Shown: positions 23,202-31,722 of the stretch, one piece after another
How the letters are laid out: each line of letters starts with the position of its first letter
Numbering within the stretch: the first letter of the stretch is position 1
Assembly: GCA_045589035.1 (NCBI GenBank)
Contig: JAZNFJ010000091.1
Location: 1 to 34,761 of the forward strand
Length of the DNA stretch: 34,761 nt
Reading direction: 5' to 3'
Origin: Avoscillospira sp045589035
Lineage (GTDB): Bacteria; Bacillota; Clostridia; Oscillospirales; Oscillospiraceae
Program-made: the position numbers and the translations under genes
The notes under the pieces: model-generated
What the model saw: the letters and a program-made list of their open reading frames with translations, nothing else
What the model was told of the DNA's origin: nothing
The model's database searches: none

Positions 23202-23241
23202 CTATTCATTTCATTAAGTTATGAATAATTACCTTACGGTA

Positions 23242-24375
23242 TTAGTCATAAACCAGCAGAGCGATCATCTCGTCGTCGATGTTCTCAGCATTGTACCACT
23301 GAGCACCGGTGTCGACGTCGGCAACTTCTTCACCGTTAGCAGCTGCAACGGCCAGAGCGACTGCCTGATAACCGATCTGATAGGGATCCTGAGTGACGGA
23401 GCCGTAGAACCAGCCCTGACGGACAGCGTTCTTCTGTGCAGCGCCTGCGTCGAAACCAGCGACGACCAGACCATCGTACTTGCCGCCTTCGGCCAGATCT
23501 TCACCGTCGGAAACAGCAGCCAGGAAGCCGGTGACAGCGCCTTCGTTGGAGCAGAAGACAGCCTTCAGGTTCTCGTTGGCCAGCAGAGCAGCGGAAGAGG
23601 TCTGCAGAGCGGTAGCTTCGGTGGTAGCGGAAACTTCAACGCGGATGATGATGGAAGCATCGTCAACCTTGTTTTCCCACAGGGAGTGACCCTCGACGGA
23701 AACGGTGCCGTACTGGGAAGCGACTTCAACCATCTTGTTGACGAAACCGGTGGTACGGCCGGTAACGGAAGCGGAAACAGCATCCTGAGACAGGCAGCCG
23801 ATGATGATAGGAGCATCAGCGGTAGCATTGGTCATTGCCTCGATCAGAGCTTCGTTCTCGCCGAACTTCTCAGCAGCCAGAGCAGCGGCAGCTTCGTTGT
23901 TGGTGCAAGCGGTAGCGACAACAGCGCCGGTGGTATCGCCGGGGACGCCGGAGTCAAAGCCGACAACGGGAATGCCCTTTTCAGCGCACTCTTCCAGGAT
24001 TTCGGTAACAGCTTCGGTGGACAGAGCAGCCAGTGCCAGAGCGACAGGGTTCTTAGCCATTTCCTTCTTGACCATGTCAACCTGAGCGGCGATTTCGGTC
24101 TCGGAAGCGGGGCCATCGAAGTAGATCTTCACGCCCAGCTCAGCAGCTGCGTCTTCGGAACCCTTAGCGACAGCCTGCCAGAACTGATGCTGGAAGCCCT
24201 TAGCCATAACAGGGATGTACAGCTCAGCGGGAGCTTCTTCTTCGACAGGAGTTTCTTCCTCAACGGGAGCTTCGACGACGGGTGCTTCTTCTTCAACGGG
24301 AGCCTTCTCAGCGCCGCAAGCGACCAGAGCGAAGACCATAACCAGAGCGAGAAGCAGAGCAAACAGTTTCTTCAT
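23242..24375 (-). CDS. Sugar ABC transporter substrate-binding lipoprotein
   Basis: A 377-aa periplasmic-binding-protein-like lipoprotein of the ribose/galactose (type I) class. A signal peptide with lipobox LVAC puts the lipid-modified cysteine at residue 20. An acidic linker of PVEEEA-like repeats (about residues 25-46) leads to the two-lobe binding domain, starting YIPVMAKGFQHQFW. FDSGVPGD and the GFDAG near residue 310 are ligand-side segments. GGAGG lies eight bases before ATG 24375. It is the last gene of the ATPase-permease-binding protein operon. Given the neighbours fucI/fucU and rha genes, a deoxy-sugar ligand is likely but not proven. Confidence 0.9.
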   Translation of the reverse strand: MKKLFALLLALVMVFALVACGAEKAPVEEEAPVVEAPVEEETPVEEEAPAELYIPVMAKGFQHQFWQAVAKGSEDAAAELGVKIYFDGPASETEIAAQVDMVKKEMAKNPVALALAALSTEAVTEILEECAEKGIPVVGFDSGVPGDTTGAVVATACTNNEAAAALAAEKFGENEALIEAMTNATADAPIIIGCLSQDAVSASVTGRTTGFVNKMVEVASQYGTVSVEGHSLWENKVDDASIIIRVEVSATTEATALQTSSAALLANENLKAVFCSNEGAVTGFLAAVSDGEDLAEGGKYDGLVVAGFDAGAAQKNAVRQGWFYGSVTQDPYQIGYQAVALAVAAANGEEVADVDTGAQWYNAENIDDEMIALLVYD

Positions 24376-24406
24376 TAGTTTTTCCTCCAAATTTTTGATT
24401 TTTTAT

Positions 24407-24426
24407 ATAAACGCTTATGCGCTTAT
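24407..24426 (-). other. Small hairpin between permease and binding-protein genes
   Basis: ATAAACGC and GCGCTTAT (one non-Watson-Crick pair) are separated by TTAT. Such hairpins often shield or separate the highly expressed binding-protein message; here that is only an inference. Confidence 0.3.
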
Positions 24427-24433
24427 AACGGGA

Positions 24434-25417
24434 TTAGGACTTTTTGACCTTGTTGGCAGCCTTGGTTCTCTGGATGTCCATGAGAACAGCAGCGATAACG
24501 ACGACACCGGTGAAGAAGGTCTGCCAGGGAGCCTGCAGGCCGCAGGCGGACAGGCCGGTCTTCAGAACGGACATGACGAAAACGCCGATGAGGGTGCCAG
24601 CCATGGTACCGGAACCGCCGGCCATGGAAGTGCCGCCGATAACGACTGCGGTAATACCGTTCATTTCCTGGCCGTTGCCGGTACCAGGAGTGATGGTGGT
24701 GTATGCAGCAGCGTACAGCAGACCGGACATACCGATAAAGAAGCCGGACAGGGTGTAGACAGCGATCTTCCAGTTATCAACATTGATACCGGACAGACGG
24801 GCAGCTTCCTCATTGGAGCCGATGGCATAGGTGTAACGGCCGAATTTAGTCTTGTGCAGGATCAGAGCAGCGATGACAAAGAAGCCGATCAGCCAGAATG
24901 CGCCGACAGGGAAACCCTTGATGCCGAACAGTTCTGCACGGATGAAGACCTTCTTGAACCAGCCGCCGATCTCAGCAGTGGCAGTGGGCCAGGTCTGGGA
25001 CTGAACCTTGGTGATGATAGAGCCGATGCCCATGGAAACATACTGGGTACCCAGAGTTGCGATGAAGGGGGGCAGCTTCAGCTTTGCGATCATGGTGCCG
25101 TTGAGAACACCAAAGACCACGCCGACCAGAACAGTCAGAATAACGGAAATCAGCAGCGGCCAGCCCTGTTTGAAGGTGTAAGCACCCAGCAGTGCGGAAC
25201 ACATCATAACCGTGCCCAAAGACAGGTCGATGCCGCCGGTGATGATGATGAAGGTAACGCCAAAGGCCATCAGGCCGATGTAGTAAGAGGACTCCAGAAT
25301 GTTCTTAGCGGTGTCCAGGCTGAAGAAGTTGTTGCCCACGAAGGAGAAGAACACATACAGGACAACCAGTGCTGCAGGTGCAAGCAGCTTTTGCATATCA
25401 ATTTTCTTCTTATCCAT
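24434..25417 (-). CDS. Sugar ABC transporter permease (RbsC type)
   Basis: A 327-aa integral membrane protein of the ribose-type (RbsC/AraH/MglC) permeases, with about eight to ten hydrophobic helices. Family parts are GVTFIIITGGIDLSLGTV (near 53-70), the cytoplasmic coupling loop AIGSNEEAARLSGINVD that contacts the ATPase, and AVVIGGTSMAGGSGTMAGTLIG near the C terminus. The start at 25417 follows a weak GTGGGG site, six bases after the ATPase stop codon, so translation is probably coupled. It forms the channel for the sugar delivered by the lipoprotein at 23242. Confidence 0.93.
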   Translation of the reverse strand: MDKKKIDMQKLLAPAALVVLYVFFSFVGNNFFSLDTAKNILESSYYIGLMAFGVTFIIITGGIDLSLGTVMMCSALLGAYTFKQGWPLLISVILTVLVGVVFGVLNGTMIAKLKLPPFIATLGTQYVSMGIGSIITKVQSQTWPTATAEIGGWFKKVFIRAELFGIKGFPVGAFWLIGFFVIAALILHKTKFGRYTYAIGSNEEAARLSGINVDNWKIAVYTLSGFFIGMSGLLYAAAYTTITPGTGNGQEMNGITAVVIGGTSMAGGSGTMAGTLIGVFVMSVLKTGLSACGLQAPWQTFFTGVVVIAAVLMDIQRTKAANKVKKS

Positions 25418-25423
25418 TTTTAA

Positions 25424-26923
25424 TTACCCCACTTCTCTCTTGGTAGCAAAAGTCATGATTTTTTCCTGGGTAGCTTCCGCGATGTCCAGCTCGCCGGTGA
25501 CACGGCCTTCGCACATGACCACAACGCGGTCGGACATACGCAGCAGTTCGGGCATTTCCGAAGAAATCATAATGATGGATTTGCCCTGGGCAGCCAGCTG
25601 GTTCATCAGCTTGTAGATTTCGCTCTTGGCGCCCACGTCAATGCCCTTGGTAGGCTCGTCGAAGATCAGAACATCACAGTCGCGCATGAGCCACTTGGAA
25701 ATGACCACCTTCTGCTGGTTGCCGCCGGAAAGGCTGCGGACCAGAGTCTTGACCGTGGGGGTCTTGGTAGCCAGCTGCTCTTTATACTTGTTGGATTCTT
25801 CCTGAACCTTGCCGTCATTGATAAACAGACCGGTACAGACATCATCCAGAGAAGCCATAACGGTGTTATCCGCCACAGACAGGCCCAGGCACAGACCGTA
25901 ACGCTTGCGGTCCTCGGACAGATAGCCGATACCGACCTTGACTGCGTCCTTGGGGGTGTTGATGCGTACTTCCTTGCCGTTGACCTTGATGGTACCGGCA
26001 TCCTTCTTATCGGCGCCGCACACCAGTCGCATGGTTTCGGTTCTGCCCGCACCCATCAGACCGGCAAAGCCCAGGATCTCGCCCTTGTACAGCTTGAAGG
26101 AGACATCCTTCACATCGATGGAACAAAGGCCCTCAGCCTCCAGCACCACCGGTGCATCGGCAGGCACATTGGACTTGGACTTGGGTTCTTCGTAAATGGT
26201 ACGGCCGACCATCATCTGCACGATCTCGTCCATGTTGGTTTCATTGGTATTGACAGTACCCACATACTGACCGTCACGCATGACCGTGATACGGTCGGTG
26301 ATCTGGAACAGCTCGTTCATACGGTGGGAGATGTACACAATACCAACGCCCGTGGCCTTCAGCCGGCGGATAAAGGTGAACAGATCTTCGATTTCGGTCT
26401 CAGTCAGAGCCGTGGAAGGCTCGTCCATGATCAGCACCTTTGTATTATTGTAGGACAGAGACTTGGCGATTTCCACCATCTGCTGCTTTGCAACCGTCAG
26501 ACGCTTGACAACAGTCTTGGGAGAAATGTCCAGATGCAGGCTGTCCAGCAGTTCCTGTGCCATGCGGTTCTGCTCGGCTTTGTCCAGGAACACACCCTTG
26601 CTGGGTTCGCGGCCAATAAAGATGTTTTCCGCAACGGTCAGATCCTGCATCAGGTTCAGTTCCTGGTGCACAATGCTGATACCCTTGGCCTGGGCATCCC
26701 GGGGACCGTTGATCTCAATGTCTTCGCCGAAATACTCGATGACGCCGTCATCCTTCTGATAAATACCCGTGAGGATCTTCATCAATGTGGACTTGCCGGC
26801 GCCGTTCTCGCCGATGAGTGCCATGACTTCGCCGGAACGAACTTCCAGCTTGGCATCATCCAATGCGTGAACGCCGGGGAAATACTTCTGAATGCCATGC
26901 ATGTTCAGAATTGTCTCGCCCAT
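25424..26923 (-). CDS. Sugar ABC transporter ATP-binding protein (RbsA type)
   Basis: A 499-aa double ATPase that powers import. The first cassette has Walker A GENGAGKST (38-46), a degenerate signature LTVAKQQ and Walker B LIMDEPSTAL. The second has the family's altered Walker A, GLMGAGRTE, plus canonical LSGGNQQ and LIFDEPTKGID. Both degeneracies are normal for RbsA/MglA. The start at 26923 follows GGAAGGTGAT. It heads the three-gene importer operon and is divergent from a LacI-type regulator across 361 gene-free bases. Confidence 0.95.
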   Translation of the reverse strand: MGETILNMHGIQKYFPGVHALDDAKLEVRSGEVMALIGENGAGKSTLMKILTGIYQKDDGVIEYFGEDIEINGPRDAQAKGISIVHQELNLMQDLTVAENIFIGREPSKGVFLDKAEQNRMAQELLDSLHLDISPKTVVKRLTVAKQQMVEIAKSLSYNNTKVLIMDEPSTALTETEIEDLFTFIRRLKATGVGIVYISHRMNELFQITDRITVMRDGQYVGTVNTNETNMDEIVQMMVGRTIYEEPKSKSNVPADAPVVLEAEGLCSIDVKDVSFKLYKGEILGFAGLMGAGRTETMRLVCGADKKDAGTIKVNGKEVRINTPKDAVKVGIGYLSEDRKRYGLCLGLSVADNTVMASLDDVCTGLFINDGKVQEESNKYKEQLATKTPTVKTLVRSLSGGNQQKVVISKWLMRDCDVLIFDEPTKGIDVGAKSEIYKLMNQLAAQGKSIIMISSEMPELLRMSDRVVVMCEGRVTGELDIAEATQEKIMTFATKREVG

Positions 26924-27088
26924 TGCAACATCACCTTCCTAAGATTAAAACTGAACCGGAAAAAATCCGTCCCGACAAAAACATTTTTCACTCTTTCAGC
27001 CCGAAAAAAGCTTTTTGTACGAGTTGAATAATTTTTATCGTTCTGTCTTGTGCAGGCTGTATAATGGGTACTATTTTTCGCCATTTCG

Positions 27089-27101
27089 CGAAACGTTTTT
27101 C
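27089..27101. promoter_or_regulatory. LacI-type operator, distal copy
   Basis: CGAAACGTTTTTC, with the central CG and flanking A and T runs typical of LacI-family sites. It lies on the importer side of the gap and repeats exactly at 27263. Confidence 0.55.
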
Positions 27102-27199
27102 CCATCATTTCCGACCTTTTGACCCGGTTTTTCAAGGTTTCTATTGACACTATAATACACATTGAAGAAAAAATCAAGTCATTTTTTCGTCATTTTGTA

Positions 27200-27228
27200 T
27201 TGACAGCCCTTTTTCAATCCTTTATTAT
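27200..27228 (+). promoter_or_regulatory. Promoter of the LacI-type regulator
   Basis: TTGACA (27200-27205), 17-base spacer and TATTAT (27223-27228). The start point near 27235 gives a leader of about 50 bases containing the proximal operator. Confidence 0.75.
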
Positions 27229-27262
27229 ATAGAAAAGCAAATTGGAAGAATGTCGATTTTCT

Positions 27263-27275
27263 CGAAACGTTTTTC
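27263..27275. promoter_or_regulatory. LacI-type operator, proximal copy
   Basis: A second exact CGAAACGTTTTTC, directly before the regulator's GGAGG (27276-27280). Binding here would block its own transcription as a roadblock. Confidence 0.55.
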
Positions 27276-27284
27276 GGAGGTTCC

Positions 27285-28262
27285 ATGGCCACAATCAAGG
27301 ATGTCGCCCGCATGGCCGGCGTATCGATCTCTACCGTATCCAAATATATCAACGGCGGGACTGTTCGCCCGGAATGTGCCGAGCCTGTCCGCAAAGCCAT
27401 CGAAGCGCTGGGCTATCGGGTGAACCCATATGCCCGCAGCCTGCGGACAACCCGCAGCCGTTCCATCGGTGTACTGCTTCCCACTTTAAAGGTTTCCTTC
27501 TTTGGAAATATCGTTTCCGCTCTGGATCAGACGCTTCGTGCCGGTGGCTACCACACCACCATCTGTTGCTACGACACGGATCACGGTCTGGAACGGGACT
27601 ATCTCAGTTTTCTGCTGAGCAACGGCATTGACGGTCTCGTTTATATGCCCGACGATCTTTCTGCAGAGGAATACAACGAACTGACCCAGAAAAGTCACAT
27701 TCCCGTGGTGCAGGTAGACCGCGCCATTCAGGGTGTGCAGACCGATGCCGTTCTGGCGGACAATACCGAATCGGTCTATGCGGCAGTCAGTCATCTGATC
27801 AAACAGGGTCACCGGCGCATCGCTCTGATCACCGGTCATACATATATATTTACAGCAAAGGAACGGTTGGTCGGCTACCTTCGTGCCCTTTCTGACCACA
27901 ATATTCCTTATGATAACGCTTTGGTCTTTGCCGGTGATTATAATTTCGCCACCGGATACCAGAGTTATCAGTCCATGATAAACCTGCCGGATCCCCCCAC
28001 CGCCGTCTGCTGTGTCAACGACGACATCACCGTAGGTGTCATTGCCGCCGCAAGGGAATTCCCCTCTCCCACCGGCAAGCCCATCGCCGTGTTCGGCTAC
28101 GACTGCGTGGATGTCTGCAGCATCATGTCCCCCGCCATTCCTGTTGTCCATCAGGCAGAAGCCGAGATCGGACGGCTGGCCGGCACTTATCTGATGGAGC
28201 GGCTGAACGGTTACGACGGACCGCCCCGGGTATCCCGGCTGAAAAATACCATTGTATATTAA
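27285..28262 (+). CDS. LacI-family transcriptional regulator
   Basis: A 325-aa repressor-type protein with the N-terminal helix-turn-helix and hinge (TIKDVARMAGVSISTVSKYI, then VRKAIEALGYRVNPYARSL) and a sugar-binding core starting IGVLLPTLKVSFFG. The core ends with VFGYDCVDVCSIMSPAIPVVHQ, as in ribose/galactose-type family members. GGAGG lies four bases before ATG 27285, rather close but clear. It is divergent from the sugar importer and followed by fucI-fucU, so it probably controls both in response to fucose or a related sugar. Confidence 0.93.
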   Translation: MATIKDVARMAGVSISTVSKYINGGTVRPECAEPVRKAIEALGYRVNPYARSLRTTRSRSIGVLLPTLKVSFFGNIVSALDQTLRAGGYHTTICCYDTDHGLERDYLSFLLSNGIDGLVYMPDDLSAEEYNELTQKSHIPVVQVDRAIQGVQTDAVLADNTESVYAAVSHLIKQGHRRIALITGHTYIFTAKERLVGYLRALSDHNIPYDNALVFAGDYNFATGYQSYQSMINLPDPPTAVCCVNDDITVGVIAAAREFPSPTGKPIAVFGYDCVDVCSIMSPAIPVVHQAEAEIGRLAGTYLMERLNGYDGPPRVSRLKNTIVY

Positions 28263-28313
28263 TATAGTGTATATCCGCCTCGGCGGCTTTACAATATACC
28301 ATTGAATTTTAAT
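28246..28313 (+). repeat. Imperfect 18-bp direct repeat around the regulator-fucI gap
   Basis: ATACCATTGTATATTAAT (28246-28263), covering the end of the LacI-type gene, and ATACCATTGAATTTTAAT (28296-28313), just before the fucI ribosome site, match at 16 of 18 bases. Between them is a short CCGCC/GGCGG hairpin. Confidence 0.5.
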
Positions 28314-28329
28314 CAGGAGGAAAGAAGTT

Positions 28330-30138
28330 ATGGCAAAGAACAGATATATCGGCGATTACCCCGTGATCGGTATTCGCCCCGTTGTTGACGGCCGCCGCGG
28401 CCCTCTGAAGCTGCGTGAGAGCCTGGAGCCCATCGTCTGGGCAATGGCAGAAGCTGCCAAGAAGCTGTTTGAGGAGAACCTGTTCTACTCCAACGGCGAA
28501 CCTGTCAAGGTCGTTATGGCAGATACCTGCATCGGCCGTGTTCCCGAAGCTGCTGCCTGCGCTGACAAGTTCAAGAAGGAAGGCGTTTCCATCACTCTGT
28601 CCGTCACCCCCTGCTGGTGCTACGGCTCCGAAACCATGGATATGGATCCTCAGACCATCAAGGGTGTCTGGGGCTTCAACGGCACCGAGCGTCCCGGCGC
28701 TGTGTATCTGGCAGCTGTTCTGGCCGGCCACGCACAGAAGGGTCTGCCCGCATTCGGCATTTACGGCCACGAAGTTCAGGACCGCGACCAGGTTGCTGAA
28801 GTTCCCGAAGATGTCAAGGAAAAGCTGCTACGCTTCGGCCGCGCTGCCGTTGCCGTTGCTACCATGAAGGGCAAGTCCTACCTGCAGATCGGTTCTCAGT
28901 GCATGGGCATTGCCGGCTCCATCATGGATCAGGATATGATGGAAGCTTACTTCGGCATGCGTGTGGAATCTGTTGACGAAGTCGAGATCCTGCGCCGCAT
29001 GGAAGAAGGCATCTACAACGAAGAAGAATATCAGAAAGCTCTGGCATGGACCAAGGAGCACTGCAAGGAAGGCCGCGACGACAACCCCGATGTGGTCAAG
29101 TTCACCGATGAGCAGAAGGAAAAGCAGTGGGAGTTCACGGTCAAGATGTACTGCATCATCAAGGACCTGATGGCCGGCAACCCCAATCTGGATGACAGAT
29201 TCGAGGAAGAAAAGGTTGGCCACAACGCCATCGCCGGCGGCTTCCAGGGTCAGCGTCAGTGGACCGACCATTGGCCCAACTGCGACTATCCCGAAGCTCT
29301 GCTCAGCTCCACCTTCGACTACGAAGGTGCCCGCGAACCCTACACTCTGGCTACCGAAAATGACATTCTCAACGGCATGGGCATGCTGATGATGCGTCTG
29401 CTGACCCATCGCGCCCAGATCTTCGCCGATGTCCGCACCTACTGGTCCGGCGAGGCTACCGAGCGCGTTACCGGCTACAAGCTGGAAGGTAAGGCTGCCG
29501 AATCCAACGGTATCATCCACCTGCTGAACTCCGGCGCTGCCTGCCTGGATGCCTGCGGCGAATGCACCGACGAAAACGGCAATGCCATCATGAAGCGTTG
29601 GTGGGAAGTCACCGACGAGGACATCAAGAAGATGACCGACGCCACCGTCTGGTGCGAAGCCGGCTTCGACAACTTCCGCGGCGGCGGTTTCTCCTCCAGC
29701 TACACCACCCGTGCTGAAATGCCCGTTACCATGATCCGTCTGAATCTGGTCAAGGGTCTGGGCCCCGTTCTGCAGATCGCAGAAGGCTGGTCCGTCAAGC
29801 TGCCCGACGAAGTTTCCGACACCCTCATGGAGCGCACCAACCCCACCTGGCCCTGCACTTGGTTCGCACCTCGCTGCGATGGCAAGGAAGGCTCCCCCTT
29901 CAAGACCGCTTACGAGGTCATGATGAACTGGGGCGCAAACCACGGTGCTATCTCCTACGGCCACATCGGTGCCGACCTCATTACCATGTGCTCCATGCTG
30001 CGCATCCCCGTCTGCATGCACAACGTTCCCGAGGAAGACATCTACCGTCCCGCCGCTTGGAACGCATTCGGCATGGACAAGGAAGGTCAGGACTATCGTG
30101 CCTGCCCCGCCTACGGCCCCATGTACAAGAAGTATTAA
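28330..30138 (+). CDS. fucI: L-fucose isomerase
   Basis: A 602-aa Mn2+-dependent aldose-ketose isomerase that turns L-fucose into L-fuculose (also D-arabinose to D-ribulose). Metal ligands match E. coli FucI with the same 24-residue spacing: E343 in ATENDILNG and D367 in IFADVRTYWS, with H545 in YGHIGADL as the third. MADTCIGR and the VGHNAIAGGFQGQRQWTDH segment also fit. It is about ten residues longer than E. coli FucI. AGGAGG lies ten bases before the ATG. It follows the LacI-type regulator by 67 bases and precedes fucU; codon usage looks highly optimised, suggesting strong expression. Confidence 0.95.
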   Translation: MAKNRYIGDYPVIGIRPVVDGRRGPLKLRESLEPIVWAMAEAAKKLFEENLFYSNGEPVKVVMADTCIGRVPEAAACADKFKKEGVSITLSVTPCWCYGSETMDMDPQTIKGVWGFNGTERPGAVYLAAVLAGHAQKGLPAFGIYGHEVQDRDQVAEVPEDVKEKLLRFGRAAVAVATMKGKSYLQIGSQCMGIAGSIMDQDMMEAYFGMRVESVDEVEILRRMEEGIYNEEEYQKALAWTKEHCKEGRDDNPDVVKFTDEQKEKQWEFTVKMYCIIKDLMAGNPNLDDRFEEEKVGHNAIAGGFQGQRQWTDHWPNCDYPEALLSSTFDYEGAREPYTLATENDILNGMGMLMMRLLTHRAQIFADVRTYWSGEATERVTGYKLEGKAAESNGIIHLLNSGAACLDACGECTDENGNAIMKRWWEVTDEDIKKMTDATVWCEAGFDNFRGGGFSSSYTTRAEMPVTMIRLNLVKGLGPVLQIAEGWSVKLPDEVSDTLMERTNPTWPCTWFAPRCDGKEGSPFKTAYEVMMNWGANHGAISYGHIGADLITMCSMLRIPVCMHNVPEEDIYRPAAWNAFGMDKEGQDYRACPAYGPMYKKY

Positions 30139-30148
30139 TAATATCTCC

Positions 30149-30174
30149 GTGCCAAGGGCTTTTGCCCTTGGCAC
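30149..30174 (+). other. Intercistronic hairpin between fucI and fucU
   Basis: An 11-bp perfect stem (GTGCCAAGGGC and its complement) with a TTTT loop, but followed by AATTTG rather than a T run. More likely a message-processing or stabilising hairpin, or a partial terminator, than a full stop. Confidence 0.6.
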
Positions 30175-30201
30175 AATTTGAATAAAGAAAGGAAATCCGC
30201 T

Positions 30202-30648
30202 ATGCTGAAGAACATTCCTCCCATTCTTTCCCCCGAACTGCTGAAGGTTCTGGCCGAAATGGGTCATTCCGACCGTATCTGCCTGGGCGACGGCAATTTC
30301 CCCGGTGCCCGCATGGCAAAGGCCAAAAATGCCATTTTCCTCCGCGCTGACGGCCACGGTGTGCCCGAACTGCTGGAAGCCATCCTGCAGGTCATCCCTC
30401 TGGACACCTATGTGGACACCCCTGCCATGATCATGGAAGTGGGCGAGCAGGATAAGGGTCTGGATATCCCCATTTGGAAGACCTACAAGGACATCATCGC
30501 CAAGTACGATGACCGCGGCGCAGATGCTGTGGGTCAGTACGAGCGTTTCAAGTTCTATGACGAGGCACAGGACTGCTACTGCATCATCCAGACCGGCGAA
30601 ACGGAGATCTATGCAAACATCATTCTGCAGAAGGGTGTTATTAAGTAA
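30202..30648 (+). CDS. fucU: L-fucose mutarotase
   Basis: A 148-aa member of the RbsD/FucU family that interconverts alpha and beta anomers of fucose so the isomerase gets its preferred form. The catalytic histidine H22 and D30 are in MGHSDRICLGDGN; YERFKFYDEAQ and the C-terminal IYANIILQKG match the fold. Length is slightly above E. coli FucU (140 aa). Start 30202 has AAAGGA eight bases upstream; an in-frame ATG-like start at 30178 lacks a site. Its stop codon overlaps the ATG of the transporter gene (TAATG). Confidence 0.94.
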   Translation: MLKNIPPILSPELLKVLAEMGHSDRICLGDGNFPGARMAKAKNAIFLRADGHGVPELLEAILQVIPLDTYVDTPAMIMEVGEQDKGLDIPIWKTYKDIIAKYDDRGADAVGQYERFKFYDEAQDCYCIIQTGETEIYANIILQKGVIK

Positions 30649-31565
30649 TGACGACACTCATTCGCGTTCTGGAAACCGCCCTTCCGGTGCTGGCGGCGCT
30701 GCTGCTGGGCATGTTCTGCCGGGAAAAGCAGTTTTTGACCCGGGACAACATTGAGGGTCTGAAAAAAGTGGTCATCAACCTGACCCTGCCCTTTGTTCTG
30801 GTCAATGCCTTTGCCACAGCAGAGTACAGTGTGACCACTTTGGTGCAGCCCCTGCTGGTTTTCCTGCTGTGCTGTGCCGGTCTGGTCCTGGGTCGATTGC
30901 TGTCCAAACTCCTCGGTCTGCCGGGCAAGCTGCCTGCCTATCTCTGCGGCGGCTTTGAAGCCGGTATGTTGGGCTACGCATTGTTTGTGCTGCTGTTTCC
31001 CAATGACAGCACTTCCAATTTTGCCATTCTGGATCTGGGTCAGACCCTGTTCGTCTTTACCCTCTATAAAGGTCTTCTGTCCGGCAAGGACAGTGGAAAA
31101 GCCCTTGTCCGGGATATTCTGGTTTCCCCCATCATCTGGGCCATCTGCGCCGGTGTTTTGCTGGGTGCAACGGGCCTTTACAAAGCCATGGGCACATGGG
31201 GTGTTGCAGGTATTCTGGACAGCCTGACCTCCTTCCTCTCCGCTCCCACCGGCATGATCATCCTGCTGACGGTCGGTTACGATCTGGTGCTGAAGGAGAT
31301 CAAATTCAAGGACACCGCCCGGTACATTATCCTGCGTCTGGTGGCCATGGCGGTCCTGCTGGGCATTCTGATCGGTTTGAACCGCACCGTTCTGGGCGGT
31401 ATGATCCACGAAGGCGCCGCGGTGCTGATGTTTATTCTGCCGCCGCCTTATGTGCTGCCGATCTTTGCCGATGATCCCACCCAGCGGACGGCACTTTCCT
31501 CCGCTCTGTCTGCTCTGACTTTGGCAACGCTCATCCTCTTCGCCGGAATGACCGTTCTTATCTGA
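30648..31565 (+). CDS. AEC-family transporter
   Basis: A 305-aa membrane protein of the auxin efflux carrier (AEC/membrane transport protein) family, with about ten helices in two halves and a polar centre. The N terminus (LETALPVLAALLLGMFCREK) and the motif LTLPFVLVNAFA are typical; bacterial members carry malate, lactate or other organic acids. Co-translated with fucU through TAATG. A role in exporting an end product such as lactate or a lactaldehyde-derived acid from fucose breakdown is possible, but the substrate is unknown. A sugar uptake role is less likely because an ABC importer is next door. Confidence 0.88.
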   Translation: MTTLIRVLETALPVLAALLLGMFCREKQFLTRDNIEGLKKVVINLTLPFVLVNAFATAEYSVTTLVQPLLVFLLCCAGLVLGRLLSKLLGLPGKLPAYLCGGFEAGMLGYALFVLLFPNDSTSNFAILDLGQTLFVFTLYKGLLSGKDSGKALVRDILVSPIIWAICAGVLLGATGLYKAMGTWGVAGILDSLTSFLSAPTGMIILLTVGYDLVLKEIKFKDTARYIILRLVAMAVLLGILIGLNRTVLGGMIHEGAAVLMFILPPPYVLPIFADDPTQRTALSSALSALTLATLILFAGMTVLI

Positions 31566-31566
31566 T

Positions 31567-31607
31567 AAAAAACACCCCGAAACCTCCGGTTTCGGGGTGT
31601 TTTTTTA
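31567..31607 (+). terminator. Terminator of the fucI-fucU-transporter operon
   Basis: An 18-bp stem including the A and T runs (31567-31584 with 31588-31605), TCC loop, followed by more T. It starts just after the transporter stop codon. Confidence 0.92.
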
Positions 31608-31617
31608 AATTTTACTA

Positions 31618-31646
31618 TTGGATAACTGGAAATTTTATGGTACAAT
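31618..31646 (+). promoter_or_regulatory. Promoter of the DUF4838 protein gene
   Basis: TTGGAT (31618-31623), 17-base spacer and TACAAT (31641-31646) with a TG extension. The spacer and -10 lie in a nearly symmetrical GGAAATTTT...AATTTTCC that might be an operator. Confidence 0.6.
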
Positions 31647-31722
31647 TTTCCATAAATGTACTATTCTCACTTCGCTCTGCCGTTTACATCTGCAGAGAAC
31701 CCCTTTAAGGAGTTCGATATTT

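Larger units (their letters stand above)
26924..27284. other. Divergent control region between importer and LacI-type regulator
   Basis: A 361-base AT-rich gap without a gene. It contains the LacI-type regulator's promoter, two copies of the 13-mer CGAAACGTTTTTC, a TATAAT with weak -35 at 27060-27065 (plus strand), and possible but weak minus-strand -10 boxes (TATACA near 27059-27064). I could not fix a clear promoter for the importer operon. Confidence 0.6.

Noticed and set aside
23221..25423. Two long plus-strand frames opposite the binding protein and permease
   Set aside because: Both are serine/glycine/aspartate-rich mirror translations of the ABC importer genes and lack start signals.
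28828..30657. A 609-codon minus-strand frame opposite fucI and fucU
   Set aside because: Antisense shadow of fucI, whose metal ligands and length match the family; no motif in the minus-strand product.
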